In this document: positions 1 to 5,786 of the stretch, piece by piece
Position numbering within the stretch: position 1 is the stretch's first letter
Layout: each line of letters begins with the position of its first letter
Assembly (NCBI GenBank): GCA_019310865.1
Contig: JAFDDL010000529.1
Coordinates: 1-6,402, forward strand
DNA from: Deltaproteobacteria bacterium
GTDB lineage: Bacteria; Desulfobacterota; Desulfobacteria; Desulfobacterales; JAFDDL01
DNA length: 6,402 nt
Direction of reading: 5' to 3'
Made by a program: the position numbers and the translations under genes
The notes under the pieces: generated by a model
What the model was told of the DNA's origin: nothing
What the model saw: the letters and a program-made list of their open reading frames with translations, nothing else
Databases searched by the model: none

Positions 1-544
1 CCTTCAGCACAATAGCCGGCTTGGTTCTGTTCGAATACTGAAAGCCCTCTGCTTCGCGGACGGTCCCATATTTTTTTTCAAGTACTTCTAATGGGCCGGC
101 ATCCAGAGCCCTCACCGGGCAGGACTCGACGCAGCTGGGGACTTTTCCTTCAACGAAACGGTCCAGGCAGTAATTGCATTTGCGCATTTTGGCGTTTTCT
201 TCCGAACCGAACTGGGGAGCCTTGTAGGGACATGCCTTCAGGCATTTTTCACCGCATTCGGTCTTTCCCAGGCAGACATTCGAATCCACCAGCACGATTC
301 CGTCATCTTCCCGTTTGATGATGGCGCTCTCGGGACAGGCCGACACGCACACCGGGTCCTGGCAATGCCAGCAGGTGGCGATGGTGTAGCTGACAAATAC
401 GTCGGGCAGCGTTCCCCTTTCGGTATAGTTGATATTCATCCAGTTTTCCGGCCCCGCGGGAACATCGTTCCAGTCCTTGCAGGCCACGCGGCAGGCACTG
501 CATCCGGTGCAGCGGGTCTGATCGAAGTAAAATCCTATCTGCAT
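1..544 (-). CDS. Four-[4Fe-4S] ferredoxin-like electron-transfer subunit of a DMSO-reductase-family enzyme (DmsB-like), C-terminus cut by window edge
   Basis: This protein should carry electrons between the molybdenum subunit encoded just upstream and an unknown partner. The 181 visible codons start MQIGFYFDQTRCTGC and hold 16 cysteines in four groups: Cys12/15/18/22, Cys58/61/66/70, Cys91/97/101/105 and Cys123/126/138/142. This is the plan of E. coli DmsB and its relatives. The third group is spaced C-x5-C-x3-C-x3-CP instead of the usual C-x2-C-x2-C-x3-CP. There is no signal peptide or membrane segment, so a cytoplasmic location is inferred. The ATG follows the TAG stop of the large-subunit gene by 10 bases, and a GAGGA ribosome-binding site overlaps that stop, which suggests translational coupling. 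The reading frame is open to base 1. Compared with the 189-residue paralogue at 5217-5786, only a few residues should be missing. The family call is firm; the physiological substrate is unknown. Confidence 0.93.
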   Translation of the reverse strand, partial: MQIGFYFDQTRCTGCSACRVACKDWNDVPAGPENWMNINYTERGTLPDVFVSYTIATCWHCQDPVCVSACPESAIIKREDDGIVLVDSNVCLGKTECGEKCLKACPYKAPQFGSEENAKMRKCNYCLDRFVEGKVPSCVESCPVRALDAGPLEVLEKKYGTVREAEGFQYSNRTKPAIVLK

Positions 545-554
545 GGTATGTCCT

Positions 555-2774
555 CTACGCCTTCTCGACTTGAACCAGGGACGTGTTCAGAGCACTCGCC
601 CCGCCACCCGAGAAAACATCTCGGGTCAAGGTATTCGCACAGCCGCCCCGGTCGATGCCGTTCTCGTCCGGTGCATACCAGGCACCCTCGAAAATACTGA
701 CCACACCGGGTATGATCCGCTCGGTCACCCAGGCCTCGATGGCCACCCGGCCACGATCATTGTAAACGTAAATTTCGTCTCCCGTCTGAATCCCTCGGGA
801 AGCAGCGTCCGTTGTATGGATCCAGGCCCGATGGGGTTCGACTTCTCGGAGCCATTCCACCTTGTAAAGCTCCGAATGCACCCGGTTCTTGGGATGGGGT
901 GTCAGCAACTGGAGGGGATACGTTTCATGAAGGGGATCGAAAGGGTCTTCGGCCGTGCGCATGTACTTGGGAATCGGCGGACACTCGGGGTGATTCATGT
1001 CCGCCACACGCTGGGAAAAAATCTCGATCTTTCCCGATTGGGTCGGAAAGGGATGTTTCTCGATATCTTCGATTTGCTCACTGAAGGCCACGATGGGTTT
1101 CTCCAGCTTGACCCGATGAATGCCTTCCCGCTTGAACTTCTCGTAATCGGTGATGAGGGGAGCGGTTTCCGGGTTCTTTTCCACGAACAGCTTGAGCGTC
1201 TCGGCTTCGTCAAACTTTTGAAAGTCGTCCACCCCCAGGCGATCGGCCAGCAGGTCGACAATCTCCAGATCGGACTTACACTCGCCGATGGGGTCGATGG
1301 CCCGGTTGACAAAGGTGAAATACGGGCCCGACGGCCAGGGCCGGGTCAGGTCACTGCGCTCGGCGGCGGTGGTCACCGGCAGAACGATATCTGCGTATCG
1401 AGCGGTGGCGGTGAGAAACAGTTCGTTGACGGCCAGGAACGGCAATTTTTTCAAAGCTCGGTGGGCCTTGTTGCTGTTGCCGGTCTGATTCACGTAATTA
1501 TTGCACATGGACCACATCATTCGGATATCCGCAGGATACCCCCCGGCCTTGCCCTGGAGTATGGCGTCCCAGAGTTTGTTGATGTGCACTCGCATGATGG
1601 TGCGCTCTCTAATATCGAGCGTCCCCTTTATCTTCGGGCCTGTCATCTCCACCGGGTTTCTCCCTGGGGGGATGGCGGACATGCGAAACATGTGCCCGAT
1701 GGGAATGCCCATCAGGCCGCCGGCGGCGCTCCCACCGGGCCGACCCACGTTTCCGGTCATGGTGCAGAGCGTGGCTGCACACCGGTTATACTGCTCGCCC
1801 ATGGCGCTTCTGGCCGGCCCCTGGCAGTCCATCAAGGCCGCAGGTTTGGTAACGGCATATTCCCGTGCCAGTCGTTCGATGACGTCGGCATCGACACCGG
1901 AGATCTCCGACGCCCAGGCCGGGGATTTGTCGATACCGTCTTCGGCTCCCGTAACGTAGTCTTTGAACTTGTCAAATCCCACCGTGTACTTGTTCAGAAA
2001 CGTTTGATCGTAAAGCCCTTCCCGGATCATCACATTGGCCATGGCCACCATGACCGCCGTGTCCGTGCCAGGATTAATCGGAATCCACTGGTCCGCCACG
2101 GTAGCGGCCGTATCGTGGTAGCGCGGGTCCACGGCAATAATTCTCGCCCCGTTTTCCCGGGCCCGGATCAAATGATACATGGTATTGGTGCCGGAAATCA
2201 TTCGCGCCGGGTCCCAGCCCCACAGAATAATCAGCTTCGAATTCATCAAATCTTCACGGCTATTGCCCACCATGACACTTCCGTACTGAACCAGAGAGGC
2301 CCAGACCGCGCCTTCCGATGAAATGTTGCCATAATGAGTCGTAAAACCACCGAATTGGTTCAACAACCGGCTTGCCGCGAATCCGCCGTTGTGAAACCCG
2401 CCGAGATACCCGCCGCCGGTGGACAAAAAGATGCTTTGATTGCCGTCAGTGTTTTTGACTTCCTTTAATTTTCCGGCCAGCGTGTCCAGGGCCTCGTCCC
2501 AGGAAATCCGTTGGAATTTACCCTCTCCCTTTGGCCCCACCCGCTTGAGGGGGTATTTGAGTCGCTCCGGGTGATGGACGTATTGCCGGTAAGCACGGCA
2601 TCGCAGGCAAGTCCGGAGCTGTTCGGGCTCTTTGGCATCATCTCCTTCAATACGGACAATCCGATTGTCCTTCACGTGAAGCCTCAGGGGACATCTGCCG
2701 CCACAGTCAAAGGTGGACGTTGCCCGGACGATTTTCACCGCCTCATCGCCTCTATCAGCTACTGGTGTTGTCAT
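555..2774 (-). CDS. Molybdopterin (Mo-bisMGD) oxidoreductase large subunit, DMSO reductase family (DmsA-like)
   Basis: This is the catalytic subunit of a DMSO-reductase-family enzyme, 739 residues from the chosen ATG. The N-terminal Fe-S domain (about residues 15-75) has Cys24, Cys28 and Cys56, but a Ser (Ser20, codon TCC) where DmsA has its first Cys; an extra Cys59 lies nearby. The molybdopterin domain follows (about 76-480). Its HYGNISSEG segment (Ser152/Ser153) aligns with the region of DmsA that supplies the Ser ligand to Mo. The C-terminal dinucleotide-binding domain begins near YPLQLLTPHPK (about 619) and ends SLVQVEKA, close to DmsA's end. No twin-arginine signal is present, unlike E. 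coli DmsA, so the enzyme is probably cytoplasmic. The frame also allows an ATG at 2801, but only the ATG at 2774 has a good ribosome-binding site (AAGGAG, 6 bases away). The gene pairs with the Fe-S subunit 10 bases downstream and is a paralogue of the partial gene at 5786-6402. Substrate and direction of reaction are not deducible. Confidence 0.93.
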   Translation of the reverse strand: MTTPVADRGDEAVKIVRATSTFDCGGRCPLRLHVKDNRIVRIEGDDAKEPEQLRTCLRCRAYRQYVHHPERLKYPLKRVGPKGEGKFQRISWDEALDTLAGKLKEVKNTDGNQSIFLSTGGGYLGGFHNGGFAASRLLNQFGGFTTHYGNISSEGAVWASLVQYGSVMVGNSREDLMNSKLIILWGWDPARMISGTNTMYHLIRARENGARIIAVDPRYHDTAATVADQWIPINPGTDTAVMVAMANVMIREGLYDQTFLNKYTVGFDKFKDYVTGAEDGIDKSPAWASEISGVDADVIERLAREYAVTKPAALMDCQGPARSAMGEQYNRCAATLCTMTGNVGRPGGSAAGGLMGIPIGHMFRMSAIPPGRNPVEMTGPKIKGTLDIRERTIMRVHINKLWDAILQGKAGGYPADIRMMWSMCNNYVNQTGNSNKAHRALKKLPFLAVNELFLTATARYADIVLPVTTAAERSDLTRPWPSGPYFTFVNRAIDPIGECKSDLEIVDLLADRLGVDDFQKFDEAETLKLFVEKNPETAPLITDYEKFKREGIHRVKLEKPIVAFSEQIEDIEKHPFPTQSGKIEIFSQRVADMNHPECPPIPKYMRTAEDPFDPLHETYPLQLLTPHPKNRVHSELYKVEWLREVEPHRAWIHTTDAASRGIQTGDEIYVYNDRGRVAIEAWVTERIIPGVVSIFEGAWYAPDENGIDRGGCANTLTRDVFSGGGASALNTSLVQVEKA

Positions 2775-2780
2775 GGATGT

Positions 2781-2786
2781 CTCCTT
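2781..2786 (-). promoter_or_regulatory. Ribosome-binding site that fixes the large-subunit start
   Basis: AAGGAG on the minus strand sits 6 bases before the ATG at 2774-2772. The alternative upstream ATG at 2801 has no comparable site and lies inside the acyl-CoA synthetase relic. I therefore take 2774 as the real start. Confidence 0.85.
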
Positions 2787-2790
2787 CAAC

Positions 2791-2925
2791 GGTACCGCCA
2801 TAATATTCCGTGATGATCAGCCCCCGCCAGTCGATCATCTGCTCTTTGATCGGAACAGCAACAGGCGCCGCCGCATGGATGGCCACCTCCATGGTGGATA
2901 AATCATACCGGCTTCGCGCCGAGTG
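2791..2925 (-). pseudogene. Relic of an acyl-CoA synthetase (AMP-forming, ANL superfamily), internal fragment only
   Basis: The minus strand between the repeat and the large-subunit gene has an open frame with no start of its own near the repeat. It contains RYDLSTMEVAIHAAAP, then VPIKEQMIDW, then IITEYYGGT. From memory, this order (YDLSSL...HAAAPCP...K..MI.WWGPII.EYYGGTEG) is typical of the middle of fatty-acyl-CoA synthetases, just before and including the adenylate-binding YxGTE motif. Only about 45 codons remain. An in-frame TAA at the repeat boundary (2928-2926) closes the fragment upstream. Downstream the match fails after GGT, where the large-subunit ribosome-binding site begins. Two residues differ from the consensus I recall (Arg for Trp, Leu for Pro in the WGP stretch), each explicable by one transition, as in a decaying gene. 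A tiny ORF could start at the ATG 2892-2890, but it lacks a ribosome-binding site. The call is by pattern memory, without a database check. Confidence 0.6.
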
Positions 2926-2982
2926 TTAATCTTTACCACATTAACCCCGGAATCCAAATAAGAATTTTTTTGACTTAATTTC
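2926..2982. repeat. 57-bp direct repeat, copy 1
   Basis: This copy is identical to 3809-3865 except at one base (T at 2967, G at 3850), in the same orientation and 883 bp apart. It begins TTAATCTTTACC and ends GACTTAATTTC. It contains a short inverted repeat, TTAAT-N9-ATTAA (2926-2930 and 2940-2944). It abuts the acyl-CoA synthetase relic: the relic's in-frame stop TAA falls on the first three bases of the repeat. Its nature (insertion footprint, duplicated intergenic segment or recombination site) is not known. Confidence 0.97.
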
Positions 2983-3156
2983 GAATGCTGAAGCTCCCAC
3001 CGATTAATAAACAAGTAATAAAAATAATTGGATAAATATAGCGAACGATATAAGAAATATCAAGATATTCACGAAACGCTTCTGAAACATTACCTCATGC
3101 GCTGTAAGTCCGGACGGCGGACATTTGAGTTGTCTCTAAAATCTTTTATCGCGTGC
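2983..3156. other. AT-rich leader upstream of the antitoxin, no supported gene
   Basis: An open frame in phase with the antitoxin extends back to a TTG at 3028. It has no ribosome-binding site, starts just after an in-frame TAA, and its translation resembles nothing I recognise. A 5-bp stem (GTCCG 3108-3112 with CGGAC 3118-3122) is the only structure I see. I treat the stretch as non-coding leader DNA. Confidence 0.5.
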
Positions 3157-3185
3157 TTGACACAGACTAATCGACGTATTACAAT
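3157..3185 (+). promoter_or_regulatory. Near-consensus sigma-70 promoter overlapping the antitoxin start
   Basis: TTGACA (3157-3162), a 17-base spacer and TACAAT (3180-3185) differ from the consensus by a single base. Transcription would be expected to begin about 3191-3193. The -10 box includes the A and T of the ATG at 3184, so a message from this promoter cannot carry that codon and would start at or just before the next in-frame ATG at 3193. RHH antitoxins of this kind usually repress their own promoter, and binding here would cover the -10 box; that is inference. Confidence 0.7.
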
Positions 3186-3414
3186 GTCTGACATGAAAAC
3201 AGCCACACTGACCATACGAATAGACGACAACCTTAATAAACTTCTGGATGAAGCCGCAAGAAAATCAGGGCGCAATCGGAGTGATATTGCCCGTGAGGCA
3301 CTTCGTCGCCAGTTGCGACTCAGCCAGTTTGAGACCATCCGAAAGCGCATTATGCCACTTGCTGAAGCGCGTGGTTTTCTGACCGATGATGATGTGTTTT
3401 CCCAGATCTCATGA
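3184..3414 (+). CDS. Ribbon-helix-helix (CopG/Arc-type) antitoxin
   Basis: This is a 76-residue protein (73 if started at the ATG 3193). It reads as a DNA-binding antitoxin that would neutralise the PIN protein encoded next. A short beta strand, TATLTIRID, is followed by helix NLNKLLDEAARKSG, a turn, and helix NRSDIAREALRRQL, the standard ribbon-helix-helix fold. The tail, with ...LAEARGFLTDDDVF..., resembles the toxin-binding tails of antitoxins paired with PIN toxins. The stop TGA overlaps the toxin ATG as ATGA, indicating translational coupling. Neither candidate start has a Shine-Dalgarno sequence. The -10 box of the likely promoter covers the first ATG, so the second (3193) may be the true, leaderless start; both leave the RHH fold intact. 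The frame stays open back to 3028, but that extension looks non-coding. The family is clear; the exact start is not. Confidence 0.85.
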   Translation: MSDMKTATLTIRIDDNLNKLLDEAARKSGRNRSDIAREALRRQLRLSQFETIRKRIMPLAEARGFLTDDDVFSQIS

Positions 3415-3767
3415 GGGTTTTCCTTAGGGAAATCCTGTTATCCCACGAGCTGATTATCTCAGAGCCCCTATTGGAGGAGGTAAGCCGAGTTCTCAAGACT
3501 AAGTTTGGCGCCGGTTCGGATATGGTCGAAACCGTTATCCTTCTCCTCAAACAAGACACGATTCTTTCCCAACCAAGTGAGACTTTAGATCTGCCGATCC
3601 ACGACAAAGACGATTTGGTGATATTGGCAAGTGCCTTAGCCGGAAAAGCGGATGTATTGGTTACCGGTGACAAGGAACTCTTGGCGCTTGGATCGCTTAA
3701 AGCGCTTGAAATAATCACGCCAAGGCAGTTCTGGGAGAAAATTGTGGGCCAATATCAAGATGGTTGA
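3411..3767 (+). CDS. PIN-domain toxin-family protein, apparently missing the first catalytic segment
   Basis: The 118-residue protein matches the 'putative toxin component, PIN family' group (COG1569-like). These are Mg-dependent ribonucleases that act with RHH antitoxins. Visible signatures are SEPLLEEV (about 17-24), HDKDDLVILASALAG (64-78), VLVTGDKELLALG (82-94) and the C-terminal TPRQFWEK. In relatives as I remember them, the N-terminus reads MRVFLDTNVL followed by roughly a dozen residues before the REILLSHEL-like helix. Here MRVFL joins REILLSHEL directly. About 19 residues, including the DTN motif with the first metal-binding Asp, are therefore absent, while the frame is kept. The start is secure because its ATG overlaps the antitoxin stop (ATGA). 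Three of the four expected acidic positions remain (Glu18 or Glu22/23, Asp67/68 area, Asp87). I infer weak or no nuclease activity. It may be a decaying toxin or one kept for another role. Confidence 0.85.
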   Translation: MRVFLREILLSHELIISEPLLEEVSRVLKTKFGAGSDMVETVILLLKQDTILSQPSETLDLPIHDKDDLVILASALAGKADVLVTGDKELLALGSLKALEIITPRQFWEKIVGQYQDG

Positions 3768-3808
3768 GTGTGACGCTAGTTTTGAAAATATCGGCTATCT
3801 TTTCGCCT

Positions 3809-3865
3809 TTAATCTTTACCACATTAACCCCGGAATCCAAATAAGAATTGTTTTGACTTAATTTC
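3809..3865. repeat. 57-bp direct repeat, copy 2
   Basis: This is the second copy of the repeat at 2926-2982, with 56 of 57 bases the same. Its last two bases are part of the aminotransferase stop codon (3866-3864, minus strand), so one end coincides with the 3' end of that gene. A 9-base stretch at 3788-3796 (ATATCGGCT) also matches 2905-2913 (ATACCGGCT) at the same distance from the repeat, which hints that the duplicated unit was once longer. Confidence 0.97.
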
Positions 3866-5183
3866 ACGCGATCTTTTTAAAGCTCCTGTAGGCTGCCTCT
3901 ATCGTAAAGTCGATATCTTCATCCGTCATGGCAGTCGATGCATACAGATGCCCCTGTGGCGACACCAGAACCCCTTCATTGAGCATATGCATATGAAACT
4001 CAGCGAGGTGAGCCATGGAATCGGCCGTCATGCCGTCAAAGCTTTCTCGATACGTGAGAAACGGCTTGTCAGCCAGTGGAAAAACGTGTGTCAGCGAAGC
4101 CGTGCCGTTTATGGCTGCCGGGCAATTTACGTTTTTGGCGGCTTCAACAAGGCCGGCGCGTAAATGATCTCCCTGTTTTTCCAGTCGGTTAAAAACGTCC
4201 GGTGTCAGCAAGGACATGGATGCACAGCCGGCCGACATCGACACTGGATTTGAAGAAAACGTTCCGCCAAAGAAAACAGTGGCAGGCCCTGCTGACCCAT
4301 CGAAAACATCCATGATCTCCTTTTTCCCACCCAGGGCGCCAATCGGGAATCCACCGCCTATTATTTTACCCATTATGGTCAAATCAGGCGTCACCCCCAA
4401 CACACCCTGTGCACCACGATAACCGACTCGCAGGGAAATGACCTCATCAAAGATCAGCACAATTCCAAGCCGCGTCGTTTCTTCACGCAACATGGCAAGA
4501 TATTCTGCGGTCAACGGTTTACAGGCCAAGCGCGCCGGGATTGGATCTACAATGACGGCAGCCAGCTCATCGCCGTGGCGTCTCAATACGGTCCGGCTCG
4601 CTTCGACATTGTTCGGGGACATGACAACCGATAGGTCCAGAACCGCCTGGGGGGTGCCCTTGTCAAGCGGAACGGTGACGGGCGCATCCTCCGGCCCCCA
4701 GTTTTCAGGGGTTGCGGTAAAGGAGTGCTGGACAAGATCAAACTGGCCGTGATACCCCCCTTCTATCTTGGCAATCTTGGGACGCCCCGTATAAGCCCGG
4801 GCAGCCTTGACACCGAACAAAACCGCTTCGGTACCTGTGTTTCCAAATATGATTCTTTCAACACTCGGAATCCGATCAATAAGCAGTTCGGCAAGCTCAA
4901 GGGTGCTTTCCGACGGCATGGTTGAGCAGGTAAAACTGTGAATCTGCCGGGTTGCCGCCTTTAAGATCGCAGGGTGTGCATGTCCGTGTATAAGGGCGGA
5001 AAAATTATTGACAAAATCGATACGCGATACACCATCCACATCCATAATGCGGCAGCCATCGGCATTGTCGGCATAAACAATATAGGGCTTATGCGAGACG
5101 GGATGGCGTTGGGAACCTCCTGGGAATGATTTGAAGGCCCTTTCAAATAGTTTTGCAGACTTTGAATTTGAATCCGGATACAT
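3864..5183 (-). CDS. Class III PLP-dependent aminotransferase, glutamate-1-semialdehyde aminomutase-like
   Basis: A 439-residue fold-type I PLP enzyme of the HemL/class III aminotransferase group. Motifs in order: DVDGVSRIDFVNNFSALIHGHAHP (about 48-71, split here by family convention into the DxDG and GHxHP parts), GNTGTEA (114-120, phosphate binding), YHGQFD (144-149), FDEVIS (245-250) with Asp246 contacting the pyridine nitrogen, and MGKIIGGGFPIGALGG (271-286) with Lys273 as the expected Schiff-base lysine; FGGTFSSNP (305-313) follows. The usual EPV segment appears as DPIPARL, and the sequence is not a typical HemL, so a role in tetrapyrrole synthesis is unlikely; the amino substrate is unknown. 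The ATG has AGGAG (5191-5195) 7 bases upstream. The gene lies 33 bases after the Fe-S subunit gene and is probably in its operon, which suggests that the molybdoenzyme and aminotransferase act in one pathway. Its stop codon overlaps repeat copy 2 by two bases. Confidence 0.92.
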   Translation of the reverse strand: MYPDSNSKSAKLFERAFKSFPGGSQRHPVSHKPYIVYADNADGCRIMDVDGVSRIDFVNNFSALIHGHAHPAILKAATRQIHSFTCSTMPSESTLELAELLIDRIPSVERIIFGNTGTEAVLFGVKAARAYTGRPKIAKIEGGYHGQFDLVQHSFTATPENWGPEDAPVTVPLDKGTPQAVLDLSVVMSPNNVEASRTVLRRHGDELAAVIVDPIPARLACKPLTAEYLAMLREETTRLGIVLIFDEVISLRVGYRGAQGVLGVTPDLTIMGKIIGGGFPIGALGGKKEIMDVFDGSAGPATVFFGGTFSSNPVSMSAGCASMSLLTPDVFNRLEKQGDHLRAGLVEAAKNVNCPAAINGTASLTHVFPLADKPFLTYRESFDGMTADSMAHLAEFHMHMLNEGVLVSPQGHLYASTAMTDEDIDFTIEAAYRSFKKIA

Positions 5184-5216
5184 GGTCTTTCTCCTGTGTT
5201 GCTATGATTAGATAAA

Positions 5217-5786
5217 TTAGCAAGCTGTCTGTTTTTTAGCTTTAAATACGGCTGATGGCGCGAAGCGTTTTAAGGACTTGAATCCTTCGGCTTCGGCTTG
5301 ATCACCGTATTTTTCACGAAGTTCATCCACGGGGCCGACATCCAGGGCAAACATAGGGCAGGCCTCAACGCAAATGGTTTGCTGCCCCTGGTCCAGCCGC
5401 TCCAGGCACAGGTCGCATTTTTGCATCCGGGCATCCGGCTCGGGCCCGAACTGCGGCGCGTCCCACGGGCAGGCCTTCAGGCATTTTTGGGGGCATTCGC
5501 CGGCGCCCACACATTTTTCCCGGTCCACAACCACAATCCCGTCGGCCTCGCGCTTGGCAATGGCGTCTTCGGGACAGGCCTGAATACACGGTGGGGTTTC
5601 GCATTGATAGCAGGGCGAGGCCAGGTAGGCGGCAAAAAGATTCGGGTACGTGCCACGCTCGATTCCGATAAGGCGCATCAGGCTTGCCGGGCCTGCGTCG
5701 ATGTCGTGCCAGTCCTTGCACGCCACTGCGCAGGTGTGACAGCCGGTGCAGCGGGTCTGATCAAAAAAGATTCCCATTTGAGGCAT
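5217..5786 (-). CDS. Four-[4Fe-4S] ferredoxin-like electron-transfer subunit (DmsB-like), second paralogue
   Basis: This is the complete 189-residue electron-transfer partner of the large subunit encoded immediately upstream. Sixteen cysteines form four groups: Cys13/16/19/23, Cys59/62/67/71, Cys92/98/102/106 and Cys124/127/139/143. A further Cys is the final residue (189). The third group has the same C-x5-C-x3-C-x3-CP spacing as the paralogue at 1-544. The two proteins are alike throughout, for example FDQTRCTGC, VACKDW, CLKACP and APQFG. The frame is open back to an ATG at 5897, but the ATG at 5786 has AGGAGG 7 bases upstream and gives the normal family N-terminus, so the longer reading is rejected. 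The start overlaps the large-subunit stop as TAATG, implying tight translational coupling. There is no signal peptide or membrane segment. Confidence 0.94.
   Translation of the reverse strand: MPQMGIFFDQTRCTGCHTCAVACKDWHDIDAGPASLMRLIGIERGTYPNLFAAYLASPCYQCETPPCIQACPEDAIAKREADGIVVVDREKCVGAGECPQKCLKACPWDAPQFGPEPDARMQKCDLCLERLDQGQQTICVEACPMFALDVGPVDELREKYGDQAEAEGFKSLKRFAPSAVFKAKKQTAC

Larger units (their letters stand above)
2926..3865. other. Repeat-bounded toxin-antitoxin segment (possible insertion)
   Basis: The segment consists of the two 57-bp repeats and everything between them: an AT-rich leader, the antitoxin, the PIN-domain protein and a short tail. Both genes run on the plus strand, against all their neighbours, and the segment is visibly richer in A+T than the oxidoreductase genes. 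Recombination between the repeats would remove 883 bp and leave one copy between the aminotransferase stop and the synthetase relic. No transposase, integrase or terminal inverted repeat is visible, so the mechanism of entry is unknown. Confidence 0.6.

Noticed and set aside
543..2321. A 592-codon open frame on the plus strand, antisense to the left large subunit
   Set aside because: It lies wholly opposite a convincing molybdopterin oxidoreductase and shows no recognisable domain; it is explained by the codon bias of the real gene.
2772..2801. A start for the left large subunit at the ATG 2801
   Set aside because: It has no ribosome-binding site and sits inside the synthetase relic, while the ATG at 2774 has AAGGAG at ideal spacing.
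2926..2982. The 57-bp repeat as an integron attC site, which would fit a TA cassette
   Set aside because: Its length is in range, but I find neither the GTTRRRY core with its inverse partner nor the long imperfect palindrome expected of attC.
2959..2990. TTGACT in the repeat (2970-2975) as a -35 box
   Set aside because: In copy 1 no -10 box follows at 16-18 bases. In copy 2 a weak TTTAAA does, but it would fire antisense into the end of the aminotransferase.
3028..3183. An N-terminal extension of the antitoxin from a TTG at 3028
   Set aside because: It has no ribosome-binding site, is AT-rich and unlike any known domain, and lies upstream of the strong promoter at 3157-3185.
3350..3718. A 122-codon minus-strand frame opposite the PIN gene
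   Set aside because: No ribosome-binding site and no recognisable domain; it is the shadow of the PIN-family reading frame.
3790..3812. A terminator between the PIN gene and the aminotransferase (GGC...GCCTTT)
   Set aside because: The stem is only about three base pairs with a nine-base loop and a short T run; too weak to call.
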